Positions 23,901 through 36,275 of a stretch of DNA of 64,000 nucleotides are shown here, piece after piece (positions within the stretch are counted from its first letter, which is position 1; every line of letters starts with the position of its first letter). The notes beneath the pieces are model-generated. The model made no database searches and was not told where the DNA came from. It worked only from the letters and a program-made list of their open reading frames with translations. Source of the DNA: Phytoseiulus persimilis (Eukaryota; Arthropoda; Arachnida; Mesostigmata; Phytoseiidae); the NCBI GenBank assembly GCA_037576195.1, contig CM075101.1:1612001-1676000 (forward strand), given 5' to 3'. Made by a program: the position numbers and the translations under genes.

Positions 23901-24716
23901 TTACCAAGTAATTCAAGAACGCCATGAAAGAATAAACATTCGGAAAGAGATATTGACGTAGCTTCATCGACCGTGGAGCTCATCTCTCCAGATGAACCTG
24001 GGCTCATCCAAATGCTCTCCATTGAAGGTATGTCCGGAACGGAGACACCTTCTTCGTTGAAGTCGGCTCCGTGGACCTCACAGCGCAGCACGGACACAGT
24101 CGCAAGAAAGCTTGGGCCAGCTACATACATCACAATTACAACGAGAATACATTGGACAATGACATCGCCCTCGTCAAAGTGCTGAATGCCTTCAATGTCA
24201 ACTCAAGCTCGGCGTGCATCGTGTGCCTCCCTGGAAAGCACGGATCGAAAGTTGATCAGTTGGACAGATGTACCGTTACAGGATACGGAGCCCTTCATGA
24301 AGGCGGGCCTGTCGCAATGAGAGTCCGGGAGGTCGACCTGCCCATGGTGGAAGAGAGAGACTGCGTGGCAAAGCTGAGCGTTGCGACCGAGAAACAATTC
24401 AAACTCCCCACGAGCACATTCTGCGCGGGTGGCGAAGACGGAAGCGACGCTTGCCAGGTATTCGATGCAACCAGCGGACGAGACGTTCTTGATACACTCC
24501 GATTCCCGGAAGAATGAGTTCCCTCTAAACGTACTTTCCTCCCTACAGGGCGACGGTGGCAGCCCAATGGTTTGCGACATGGGCGGCTTTTACGAACTCA
24601 AAGGATTGGTGTCCTGGGGTTTGGGCTGCGGACGTCAGGATGTTCCCGGAGTCTACGTCAAGGTGTCATCCTTCATCGGGTGGATCAATCAGATCATCAG
24701 TGTCAACACGTCCTGA
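20961..24716 (+). CDS. mas: Masquerade-type clip-domain serine protease homologue
   Basis: A 927-residue secreted protein, orthologous in layout to Drosophila Masquerade, which acts in cell-matrix attachment in muscle and axon patterning. Exons: 20961-21048, 21438-21680, 21779-23440, 23539-23594, 23771-23907, 24028-24457, 24549-24716; the 21681-21778 intron is the least certain. A signal peptide covers about 1-21. Five clip-like domains, each starting CPG.C and ending CC, lie near 44-74, 157-186, 205-234, 253-287 and 390-422. A long Pro/Ser-rich spacer follows. The protease domain starts at V684 (VIGGKDAQPGEW) right after R683. His (AAHC, H725) and Asp (LDNDIAL, D774) are kept, but the catalytic motif reads GDGGSP at 873-878, with Gly875 in place of Ser, so the protein should be inactive. 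The end, SSFIGWINQIISVN, is almost the same as in flies. Paralogous CLIPA homologues are less likely given five clips. Confidence 0.95.
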
Positions 24717-27700
24717 TCGAGATTTCCCAATATCTTGTACAAAGGAAATCCTGGAAATTCCCACGACCTCCCGAAACGTACCCGCAACCAACCAATAAGA
24801 GAGTATCATCGAGCTTGAAGCTTCGCTTGAAACCGTGCTTCGAATGCTTCAGCTGCAATTGCTTCGTGGGGATGATTTTTTTGCGACCAAGCGTCAATGA
24901 CGGGATAAGCATATTCGCGGACGGCACGACGCACAAAGGAACACAACCGCACTAGCTCCTGCCTTCGTTCAATCTTTTGATGATGTTCAATTGCGACTCA
25001 GAGGGAGTAGTTTTTGAAGAAAAGATAGAAACAAGTGAGGTGGTTTGAATGTCGAAGCATCGCGCGTCGACACAGACATCTGTTTCGAGTTCATGGCTGA
25101 ACATCGTGTCGCGGCATATTTGATAACAAGTAGCTCGAGTACATTTTACAATTTCACATGTGCAGCTTAATGTAGGACGGATCCTCGGAACGCTATGTAT
25201 GACCGCTGATAAGGATGGTATTTCACAGCTCGTTTCATCGGAGAACTGAGCCGCAAATTTGGACGAGTCTCGTTATGAATAAATTATCCTATCAAGAGAA
25301 ACATCCGACCCTCCGATCGTTGGCGCAAAGTAATCAAAGGTTTTTACCAGTGAACAAAGCTACGTCCAACCGATAGCGCGTTCCAGTGAGCTGGTCTTCC
25401 GAGGACATCGCATACGGGAACCGTGTCACCGATTTCAAGCTTGGACTTCCCGAATACATACAACATGGCGACTGCCGCTCTCAGATCTGATTCGGGATGG
25501 AGGCTCATGGCGCTGCATGCCCTGTGAATCTGCCATGATCGAAGCCCCCGGCAAGACGAGGACGACTGTGGGACAGTTGATCCATCAGTCAGGAGGCAGC
25601 TCTTAACTTGACAGTCTGCGTTTGTTCCAGTTTCAGAGGCTATCGCTCCGGGTGAGGACGCAGTTTCGCCTCCCATCGATGCTCCGGCATCCAAGGAGGT
25701 CGAGTCATTAACGAAACCCGATGACGCTGCTAGGAATCTCCAAATTATGTCATACGCCCGAAGTCCCGGAGGCAGTGTGCGAGTGTTCGTTCATCTATGG
25801 GTCGTGCAGTAAGGATACCGGATTGTTAAAATCTCCGATGATATGAGCAAGTTCCGCGAAAAACTTGGAGCCCCTGAATTAGAAGTGGGGCGGTCATCAT
25901 CGTTGTGAAAACCTCGGATGTTGACGAACGCTCTCATTCGGGACGCGTTAATGGCAAACGAGGATCTCCCCGTGTTCGGAAATCACACAAATGGAAGCGA
26001 GCCGTCTTTTCCTCGCCCAATCATTCTAATCACCCAGCTTCTGACTGTCGGGGAATCCGAGCATCGGGGATGGTACCAAAGTCGCACAAACGGCACTGGG
26101 TCGCGTTGTTTACTAAAACACGAGTCAACTCTCGTTGGAATTGAAGCCGGAGTTCACGAATTCACCCGATATAAAATATCCGTTGAACTTGTCTTCAAGA
26201 AGATTGAGACCATCTATGAGTCGGTCGTTCCGTGAACCGAGCAAGTTCGTGGTGTTCTCGATTTCACAACTTTGGGAATCTCTGGCTTGGTGATTCTATC
26301 AAAAGTGGAAATATGATCGGTCTTAGCGCGGGATTGAGTTATTATACATTCGGCAGAAAACCGTAGATCAACGGTTGCTCAAGCGACAAGTGCTGGATGA
26401 GGGCGTCGGAGATCATCGTGAAGATGTTTCTCACTCGCATTGACCAGATCATCCGCACCGGAAGGGTCTTAGAAAGAGCATTCTGCAAGGGAGAAGTTTG
26501 AGCACGCGGATTCTCAATGCCCATGATCTTGCCCCAATGCCCATGTGCCCGCCGCTGGTTCGGGACATTTCGCTGCGGAAACTTGGGCGCAGCCGTTCTG
26601 GCGCGACAGATAATTTGGCGCAGGGCCAAACTCGTGACTTGATGCAGCAACAAACACGGAATAGGGAGATTATTTGAGGACTCGTGATTTCAATCTCAAC
26701 TTCATAAGCTATCCGCTCCAATACTCAGTTCCAAGCGTACTTCCACGCTAGCACGTCCGCGAATTCAGTTCTGGAACGACAAACCGAATGCGCGTCTCAT
26801 GCTGAGAGAAGAGAGAAGAATACCGTCGTTCCAGATGGAATACTCTGAATTATTCAATAACTCATATCCTCAGCGGGATTCTGTCTCGGCATTACCGCAG
26901 AGGGCCACCTAAGCAGCACCTTACACACGATGCCTCCCGCTCGGCCGCCAAACCAGCGGCCGGATGTCCCTTTGAAAATTCATCTATTTGATAAACAAGG
27001 ATCAAATGATAGGCACCAGTTTCGTCACCCATAACTTATGCAAACAATTGAGATACTGAGATATCCTCTTGCCATGGCTACCATTGCGGATGCCAGAGGA
27101 AGAAGAATCAACGCTCCCACTGTCTACCTCCACAGAGAAACACGAGCATTCATTGAAGAGGTGCTGGTAGAGTTCTTAAGGGTCTCTAACAGAGCTCTTC
27201 CCAGTTTGTTTACGCGGATTCGACTGTCAATGGATGAAGAGTTTGGATGAACCATACATAACCAGTAGAGCTTGGAAGCTCAAGCATTCATTAGTTTATA
27301 CCTCTCATCTACCCATAGAGGGAGATGGTTGAATGAGTCACTGATGGCGGTGTGGATCAGGTCTCATGACAATAAGGCATAATCATTCAATCCATCCATG
27401 AATCTGCCCATAAATCCATGAATTGATGGATCGATGAAAGATGCCTCAACTTCCAAGCTAAGTAAGCTAAGTAATTAGTACGCCCTGAGCGAACACTTGT
27501 TGTCGTGCTCTGAACAGATAGCGATCTCTGATTCGAGATATGTTTTCAATAGGAGGGCTTGCGTTCAATAACGGGTGATCACACCGTTTTCGTTCCTTGA
27601 ACTGTCAGCCGACTCTACGAGGGACACACAGACAGTCATAAACGTACCGCTTGTGCAGATGACAAATAAGGGAGCAATCACTGAGCTTCTCAAGTCGACG

Positions 27701-28315
27701 CCGGATACGTCTCTGATGGGTGCACGGCATATATTCAGAAAATACATCAAGGCGGATATTCAACTGGAAAATTCCGTTGCGAAGAATGCCCTAATTCAGA
27801 GCATCCTTACAAACCGAGAAGTCGACGGATTCAGTAGCGGCAGTGACCGCCACGCAGAGTCCCAAACCCTGAAGATCACGCAAACGCTCATTCGGTCAGC
27901 TTTCGATAATTTGAGAATTCCAACTCTTTTGCCGTTCAAATATTCTTCCCGTTCCGCTGTCATGACTTCGATTGACGATGATCTTTGCCGAAGAGCTTCG
28001 AGTCCGTGGAAGCTTAAGCTGATTCACTGTCGGACCACGGTCACGAGGGGTAGCTCGACTCAACTGCGATGATTTCCGAGGCAATCCTGGTTTCCTCAAA
28101 GTCCAGCATTCACTAATCAAGTGTTACCGAAAGAATTTGGTCGTCTTGAAAGCTTTGATTTCCGGCGCGTTATTTTGAATGCACCCAACAAGGCCCAGCC
28201 TAGTTGGATACGTCAGTTCTTAGTCAGCTGTCACTTTGGGGCGTCGAACAAGTTGGTATTCCGAGTACGTTCGTGACTGAGTTTCCTTCAAGCTAACGTA
28301 ATTCCCGGAGAAAAA
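24717..28315. other. gene-poor stretch between masquerade and VPS29
   Basis: No gene is recognised. AATAAA at 25278-25283 may end the masquerade transcript. A plus-strand open frame at 27575-28072 (165 codons, no good start) and a minus-strand frame at 25344-25694 are not recognised. Near 27385-27440 the words ATCCATGAAT and GATGGATCGATG recur. Confidence 0.4.
25278..25283 (+). terminator. possible poly(A) signal of masquerade
   Basis: AATAAA about 560 bp after the masquerade stop codon. Distance makes it uncertain; no other canonical hexamer is closer. Confidence 0.3.
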
Positions 28316-29506
28316 ATGTTGGTTCTTGTCCTGGGAGATCTTCACATTCCCCACAGAACACACAGTCTTCCGTCACAGTTCAGGAAGATGCTCTTGCCAG
28401 GACGAATCCAACACATTTTATGCACTGGTGAGTGAGCGACAGCGAGCGTTGGAAAGGAGTTAGAGGGAGACAGCTTGAGTACAGCTGCGATGTTTCGATC
28501 CAACCGATTCAGTCCGCAGAGAGGGCTCCCCTGAACGAGATTGATTCGGAACGAATCCATCGTAGCGCGTTTGAACTCTACGGAGTGATGCAAAATGCAT
28601 GCGTGCTCTACCAATCATTCTACGGGGGTGCGTTCATCCGGCCCCCTCGATTCAGGCTCTCCACGCATTCGTTCCTCAGTGTATTAGCATTCGTACATGA
28701 TGGCCGGTTGAAGACTTTTTCCGTTTCAGGCAACCTCTGCACGAAGGAGTCCTATGATTATTTGAAGACTTTGGCTTCAGATGTTCATGTTGTCAGAGGA
28801 GATTTCGATGAAAACTCCAATTATCCCGAGCAGAAGGTTGTGACTGTGGGTCAGTTCCGTATCGGTCTCTGTCATGGGCATCAGGTTTGTGCAATGCTTT
28901 CTCAACTCACTGTCGGAGTTTTCGGGAACTCACTTGATTTTTCGACTCTGTGCGAGCTCCTCGAGAATATCTTCATAAGCATCCGACCTCGAACCACGAC
29001 AAGTTCAGCTTCCCCGAAGTGTTCTGGAACCGTAGCGCTCGGATTCGAGGGCAGTCAGTCGAATGTCATTCCATTGCTGGATTGATGAGCTCCAAGATGG
29101 CACTCGAGTCTGATTTCTGAGGGACTTGTCGTGGTCCGGGGTCGAGCTGTTCATAGGCTATTGATTACCTAGTGCGTTCATAAGCACTGCGTGATATCTG
29201 ACGAATCCTGCTTCAAATCTCCAGATCGTTCCGTGGGGGGATATCGAAGCTCTGGCCGTGGCTCAGCATCAACTCGACGTCGACATCCTCATCTCCGGAC
29301 AGACTCACAAGTTCTCTACTCACGAGCACGGAGGACGCTTCTTCATCAATCCTGGTTCGGCAACAGGGGCCTATTCTGCCTTGGAAAGTGACGCAGTACC
29401 ATCGTTCGCTCTGATGGATATTCAAAGCAGCACGGTAGTTGTTTACGTATACCGCCTGATAAACGGTGAGGTGAAAGTCGAGCGAACCGAGTACAAGAAA
29501 CCATAA
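28316..29506 (+). CDS. Vps29: vacuolar protein sorting-associated protein 29 (retromer subunit)
   Basis: A 182-residue protein, the standard VPS29 length. Exons: 28316-28427, 28730-28884, 29225-29506. VPS29 joins VPS35 and VPS26 in the retromer complex on endosomes, which returns cargo receptors to the Golgi or plasma membrane. It has a calcineurin-like phosphoesterase fold without robust phosphatase activity. The fold's motifs are visible: GDLHIPHR near the start, GNLC around residue 38, [24 protein letters not shown] and NPGSATGAY. The second intron has a GTTTGT donor, weaker than the first (GTGAGT) but required by phase and by the conserved sequence across the join. The next gene in either direction is several kb away. 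Confidence 0.97.
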
Positions 29507-32500
29507 ATTTCATCATCGCGTACTTCTACAACGACTGCACAATTATGGAGCTCTGATCGCGCCCTCCGGTCGCCGGTGAGATGAAACTGGTTCCGGTCTT
29601 GTTCGAGCTGTGTTGAATTCCTCGTTTATAAAATGGAGAGATGGACGACCCTGAGATTAGGGGAAAGGAGGGGAGGGAGGGGGTAGGTGAGAACTCTTTT
29701 AGTTTAAGGTGAAGAACTCGTCGTATAATGTAAAAAATAAAGAGAGAAGGTCCCTGTCCCTGGGCGTTCGGCGTCGCCGACGTCGTTATTTCAGATCGAT
29801 AAATGTTCTCTCAATCTCCCTTGACATGGATACCTTCGGTTGCTACAATCGGCAGATGAGATGCACGATATACGTGCCCTGGTCATGCAACATCATCAAG
29901 AGTCGGTTGCTGGATTTTGATCACTGTCTCCATGGAACCTAGGGCAGGGTGTGCCGTGGAATTTTCACTGATTCTGCGAGAATCACGAATACCTTGAGTC
30001 AGAGTCCATCGGTCTTCAGGTTGGAAAGCATCATCTCGATGCGATCATCGATGGCAAACGAAAAGCTGAGGAAGCGTCAGGAGTTCGTTGGCAGTGTCAC
30101 TCCCCCGAGGACACAGTAGAATTCGAGAATAATGCACTTGAATTTTGAGCGAGGGCGGTTTCCTCTGATGCGCTCGACACCGTCGTGGGACTCCACGGAA
30201 ACACAAAACGGGAAAATACTCTTATAACATGATAATTACAGGAATCTGGCTCGACATCTCGTTCCTCTCACTCCGGTCACTGTTGCCTTCTGGAAGCGTT
30301 TCTCTTGGCCCGAGGATGCCAACTGAACGGTCACCCAAAGAACCGACTGTGTTGCTTCCGCTCTTTATGTCCTCTGCAGGGCCGCGGTCGCTCCTACTGG
30401 AGGGGGCAGCTGCGGCATCCTCGGGGCTACTTCGGATTTCCTCGATACTAAGTCTCGAAGGAGTTTCACTTGAGAAGTTGCAGCAAGATTCCCGGACGGA
30501 AAACCACGGACGCGTCTGTCAGATCCGGAGCCCCATGCCTTTCGGGTGCTCTCCGACCCTCCCCGTCGGTCGGAGACGCGGTTTCCGTGGTCGGCCAGCA
30601 GACGCCCCAAAGCCTCTGCGCAGAGTGGAGGGGGAAAATTTTGGGTTTCGTGCTCTGCCTCGTACCCAGATAACAGCCTGCTCACAATCAGTACTAGCCA
30701 CTGTTTGCCATCTAGTGCCAGCATCGTAAACGGTTCCTTCTGATTGGTATTTGCCCCTGATGTATTGAAATGAAGATGTTGGAGAATCGCTCTTCGCTAA
30801 GAGGGGCACAGAGTCATCTGACGTTTTTTGTTCGCCGAACGATCGTCCGACAAACACTCAATCGTTTTTGTACAACTCGGATGAACTTCTCTCTCAACAC
30901 TTTGAACTTCTGGTGGTTCGTGACGATGTTGACGGACATTTGGGGATCTGATTTCTGCTTTGTAGCATTCTCAAACAAGGAACTGGCGTATTCAGCTTTC
31001 AGAGTTGCGGAGAGTTTGATCCGGACCTAAAGATCGATGGACGAGTTCAGGAGTTCTCTTTTCTCGCAGGATCTATTTTCCTCTCCTTCCTGGGATCAGC
31101 AGGCCAGGTCAGCGGCTAGATATATCCCCCCGGCCACGGGGCACAGATTCAGTTACTGATCTAGAGGTTCGTGGGCTGGAAGGCCGTCGGATGGGAAATG
31201 TATCAGAAACATGTGGCGGCTTGTAGCGCACTCTCAGGGCGAACCCCTCGGCGGAACGGAGCGATGGGGTCAAGAAAAATCTCTGGTGAACACTGAAACA
31301 GGTATCACCAAGGACTGTTCAGAAGTCTCCCGCGACAACAACAGCCTCTCAGTTGTTCAGCATTGTGTTCGCCGTCTAATCGCACACCTTGATCCTTTGA
31401 CTTCACGGTTGAATGCTCGCCCATGCGTTTCACCAGTTCACACGTTATCCGCCCGACGACAACACCTGTGCAACCCGGCTCCGCGCTTTGTCCGTGAGCT
31501 CGAACGATTTTGAAATAGTTCAATAACAGCGGACGGACGACGCCATCAGCCTTGTTAAGAACGCGTCCCGGACACTCCGGAGCGACAGCTATGCAATGAG
31601 AACAGATCCCTTCGATAAAGGAAGCCAACTTTGTCCATGAACCTGTTTCCCCCGTGTTCGTGTCTCGGATGACATCTAGTTCTTTCCGGGACGCACACAG
31701 CTCTCTCTGGGTGGCTTCTTCTACACCTTCTCGGGTGGACAGGGAGAGAATAGCAGTCGCTGTTGATTATCATCAACATGGAGCCCTGTAGATCGGACGG
31801 AAGTCTTGGGAGGATAATCGATCTCGCACCTTGTGAAACCAATAGATATCCATGCAACGACAAGCGTAATCGTAGCACGACTCGAACGTGTTCGAACGGT
31901 CGGCTCCAGAAAACCACTTTCCCGAAATAACTAAAGATCGGTCCATGTCATACTGAGGCCAACTCGATCAGCAACGACACGGAAATCATCTCTCGGCTCG
32001 TTTGAAGAAGAAAATATTCTGCTGTGAGCTTTGAACCGCTCGCAAAGCTCCTTGACATCTATGACAACACCGGGTCAAAGCTGTATGGGTTGGCATCAGC
32101 GCCACCCGCCAGTGCGTCTGGGTGTTTTAAGGAAAACATGAATTCTTCGAAAGAGCAGTAGCAGCCTGCGGCGTTGTGACGAAACAGACGGAGTGACCGA
32201 TAGACATATCTATTCGAGAGAAGAACGATGACACCCTCTTCAAAATGGCTGATCTCTTTGTTCCCTCACGGCCACTGTAGGGAGCGAATCAGCAGAACAA
32301 AAGCGTCGAAATGGTCTTCAGAACATCATTCGATTCGGCACTGCTGCAACCGTGGGCTCGATGTCGAAATTATATGAATGGATTTCAATACCGGTCAACG
32401 AAACCGGCGAATGCAGCCCGTGATGCTCCAGCGACCCGAAACGCTCAAAATGCTCTGAGAAATCCAACAACTAGGATTCGGGTTTGTGAGCGTGTTATTT

Positions 32501-35058
32501 TCGGAATAATTCTGTTAGCCTCCCTGAAGCATGTTCGCATTCTGGTTTCGCAGCATCCGACCTATAGTGGATGAGGTGTTCTCATTCTCGCTACGGTCTC
32601 GAGGAGCGAATTATGTCTACCCCGACTCGGTTCCATTGAGTGGAGAGCTCTTCGTTTGGAATGACACGTGCTCCTTCTAAAAATCTCGGCGGAATCCAGA
32701 GTACGCCTCGCAGTCCTTCCTTCAGAGCATCGACTTCAATCTTTGTTAAGAACCCCCGCGCAAAACGTAGCCCTTGCTATCAGTCTGTTCGTAACAAGGT
32801 TGTCAGCTAATCTCCGCTCTGAGAGTGATCCGCTCCGATGCGGCAGTTGCGCCTTCGGTTCCATTTATCGTACTTATCTGTACAGTCGCTAAGCATACGG
32901 GTCAATCAGTGCCTAAAGTAGCTCATGGAGTGACCAAGTGCTTGGGCGGGTCTATTCCGTGCATACAATACCAGTTCAGCAGTCGTTGACTTCAGAATCA
33001 GGCGTCAACTCCGCCGAGAACCCCGCCATAGAAGAGTTTTCTCGAGATTCCAGTTTGATGTTGTCGAGTCGGTTCCGTCCGATAAAATCTGATGCCAATC
33101 GTGGGATTGCACCGACGGGTCGACCGACTCGCGAGCCCCTTGAACATGGCTCCAGCTTCATTCGTTCGGAATCCAGGCTCCCTTCTGTTTCGATCCTCCC
33201 CGGCGAAGAGAGGACAAGGGAGACTTGCTCCCTGTACATTCGATGGCGGCTACGGTCCCAAAGACCCCCACTGAAGATAGCTCAGCATCCGATGGAATCG
33301 CTCACCGTTCTGAACAGCGACCGATGGGTGTGGCAGAGCATTGCATGCTCGAAGCTCGTTACGCTGTGGTCACAAAATCATTTTTCAGCTATTGTCCTCC
33401 TTAAATAAAACGCCTCGCGATATGAAGTCCGCACGAGCTGGACCGAGGCTGCCTCTCACGGGAACAGACGGTGGAGTTGAGCGCAACTCTCCGAACCTGT
33501 AGTTAGGCCCGATCCAACAATCTCAGGTGTCAACCAGACTGAATCGAATAATTCCCGAGCTTTCTAAATATAGCGTCAAGCGACCCGCATGCTGGTTGAA
33601 ATGCGGGGCCGAAAACCTTGATCGTGGCGGCGGCGGCTCATTTTCCCCGAGGGAAAGTTCTGTTGGAATCGAACCAAGTCCCCTCAGATCCTCCCGCGAA
33701 GAGATCCCAGGCGCCCTCTCTCCACCGTCCCCGAAATCCCCCTCCGTGATGTCGTCGGCTATTTCAGCTAACAGCGATCCCACGACGCTCCACAAAGTCG
33801 TGCAATTGTTGAAATGTCCGATAGGAGACAGCGGTATCCGTGTAATGCTGCGGATCATGACGTATACGTGGACAAATTCCAGATTCGCTCTGAGGTATCC
33901 AGCCAATTTCTTATTGTGTTCATTCTACGTTCTGAATAAGCTAAGGTACGTGAGCTGTGTGAGATGCGGGAAGTCAGCGGGGTGGCTTCGAAAATTGCGG
34001 TCGGTCGGAGAGGCGGCAGCCGGCGCACTAACTGTGCGAAAGAGCGACTGGGCGGGGAAGTGATTTCAGTGATTAGAGACGGAAACGGTCGGAATCCAAC
34101 TGGAGGTCGTATGACTCAGCTCCGGGGATACAGCATCTTCATATCAGACGCTCGCGGCTAGCCTCTCAGTGCATGACGACAACGGACGCCGCGAGCCGTT
34201 GGAATCGGTCACCTGTACTCGTGAGCTAATGGTGTGTTGGATGAGGTCCAGCCTGAACTTGACAGTAGAACATAATTCCGAGACGTACGAGGAGCTGCTG
34301 ACCTGAAGGTGTCCTGCCCACCGGCAGGGTTCTTCGCGACCTAAACGAGTAATCCAAGACACAAAGAACCTAACAATAGAATAAAATCAGATATAAACTC
34401 TCTTTGTCGACTCGGCTATCCTTATCCCAGAGGAAGACATGGAGCGGTGATTCCTCTTTGTTTCGAGCCGCTGAATGTCTCGCCCCAGAGCGTCCCTGGG
34501 GAAGCTCGTTCAGATCTGCGATTTAAAACTCCATGTTCACGTGACGTAGCTCGGATTCGTGAACTTATCCCCGTTCCTCATCAAGCAGTGTCGGAGCGAC
34601 CAATGCCATTTTACCGTCATTCACTCATGGAGTCATTGGTTCGTGATTGGAACATACTCGTGGTGATCGGGCTCTCTCCTCGTCGGTTACGCCTTGGCTC
34701 TGTGATTTCCAGAGCGACCCGGCGACAAACGTCTCATGGGAACGAGGCCGAATACTTTGAAATGTAACATCCCATCGAAAACTGTTCTCTGACCGACTTG
34801 AATTGATCAGCTCGAAGCTCGTTCATCCCAACAGTGGTTGCGTGTTTGTGGAAACTAACAGTTTACCTCGGTAATGTTATTTCTCACTGTTCGCGTCTGC
34901 GGCTTTCGGAATCCGAGGGAACAGTCACGCTCGTTTTCCGGGCCGATACACGGTAACGGTAGAAGGCGGTTTCGAACATCTTTTTCCCGGTGGAAAAGCG
35001 CCGGCGGCTCCGAAGAGTGAGTACGTACGAATATAACGCGCCCTCTCGCTCCCTCCAT
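29507..35058. other. unassigned stretch
   Basis: About 5.5 kb with no recognised gene. The region near 30.25-30.73 kb is GC-rich and open in several frames. A plus-strand frame ending at 33954, before GTACGTGAG (a fair donor), reads LHKVVQLLKC...MLRIMTYTW and may be an exon, family unknown. A 53-codon ATG frame at 33243-33404 runs directly into TAAATAAA. Confidence 0.35.
29736..29741 (+). terminator. poly(A) signal of VPS29
   Basis: AATAAA about 230 bp after the VPS29 stop codon, on the coding strand. Confidence 0.5.
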
Positions 35059-35073
35059 CCAAAATGGCGGTGG
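35059..35073 (+). promoter_or_regulatory. YY1/Pho-like element (CCAAAATGGCGGTGG)
   Basis: The core AAAATGGCGG matches the YY1 consensus (reverse complement CCGCCATTTT). It lies 302 bp before the start codon of the zinc-finger protein, in the same orientation as such sites often have just downstream of TATA-less starts. Function is inferred from position and motif only. Confidence 0.35.
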
Positions 35074-35360
35074 TCTCATGGGCTCTTCCACTTCGTCGGT
35101 GCGCGGAACGGAGCATGGAATTCGGAAAATTTTGATATGCAGTGGTCTGTTGGAAGCTTGACGTACGGTCGAAAAGGTTTTCTTGTTGATGATAGATTGT
35201 TTGTAGATGAATTCGTTCCGCAAACGATCGAGCTGAGTGGTCGTTTACCCAGGCAAAACGTTGCCATCTGGAGCGCTCTCGACTTCTACACATTACGGGA
35301 TTGACTCGGCCTACGCGCCAGAGCGACTACCCTGACCGAAGTCTTGTTAAAGTTATCCGG

Positions 35361-36275
35361 ATGGGTTCGACAAGTTCTGTTCTGCAATGGCACTGTAAAC
35401 ATTGCCGTGCCATCAACACAACAGAGAATGCGGTTTGCATTCGATGCGGCTCGCTAAGAGGCGCTTACCTCGACAAGAGACCACCACCCGTTCCCTCGAG
35501 ACAGTTCAAAATTTCAAAACGCAACATCGTGTTCGAGAGTCATCTTTACGATGATGCTGAGGGATGCGACCCTCCGCCGGTCCCTGCCCACAAGAGCACG
35601 GAGCTCAAAGAATCCTCCTCATCATCACATCTGTACGCCGAGCTCGATCCGGAGGAAGAGAGCAATGGAGAATACGCCGTGCTGGAGTATCCCGAGCCGC
35701 CGAGTGCATTCCCTTCTCATCAGCCGCCAAAAGAGGAACCGATTTACGGTGAGTGACTCTCGTTTGCGAATCATCTGAGACTGTTTGATTTCTCGAATCG
35801 GGCATTCGAGGCCGGCTCGCGAGCCCGAGAGAAATTCGAGACTTCGATGTCCCGTTTCTCCTTTCCGGGATTAGTCAGCTGCTTGGATACGAATGGACAG
35901 GAGAGGAGTGGGACTGCGCATGCAGTCTTCCAGCATGAAATGCATTTCACTATAGGGAGAGGGGATACCATCGAATAAAGTCCTGGTTTTCTAGGGGTCA
36001 TTAACAAGGTACGCAAGCCTCCTCCCATTCCACCGCCTCATGCTCATCATGAGCAGCAGGAAAGCGTGTACTATTCAGAAGTGATTGAAGAAGATCTGGA
36101 TCATCTTCCGCCGCCCTTACCCCCGCACAAGGGAGAGATGGATCTTGGCAATGAAACCGGGAAGTGGTACTGTCTCAACTGCCGGATCTGGAACACATCT
36201 CGAGACTCATCATGTGTATATTGCGCGATGCCATACAGCGATGATGTCGTTGCGACCGGGACTGGCTCGCGATGA
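35361..36275 (+). CDS. adaptor-like protein with two RanBP2-type zinc fingers
   Basis: A 222-residue protein from two exons, 35361-35748 and 35995-36275 (phase 1 junction). Finger 1 (residues 10-29) is W-x-C-x2-C-x3-N-x6-C-x2-C; finger 2 (187-206) has exactly the same spacing. Neither has the Thr-Phe pair that ubiquitin-binding NZF fingers use, so the ligand is unknown. Between them are four proline motifs (PPPVPSR, PPPVPAHK, PPPIPPP, PPPLPPHK), three of which fit SH3-binding cores, and acidic tyrosine sites such as HLYAEL, EYAVLEY and VYYSEVI that could be phosphorylated and bound by SH2 domains. The start is set at the first ATG, giving MGSTSS, a plausible N-myristoylation signal (Gly2, Ser6). 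I do not recognise a named orthologue. The pattern suggests a membrane-tethered signalling scaffold; that role is inference. The product and splice join are well supported by the two intact fingers. Confidence 0.75.

Noticed and set aside
33527-33954. A possible PEX11-like helix before a GTACGT donor
   Set aside because: Only a loose D...R...R..TY pattern; no second exon or known PEX11 motif follows.
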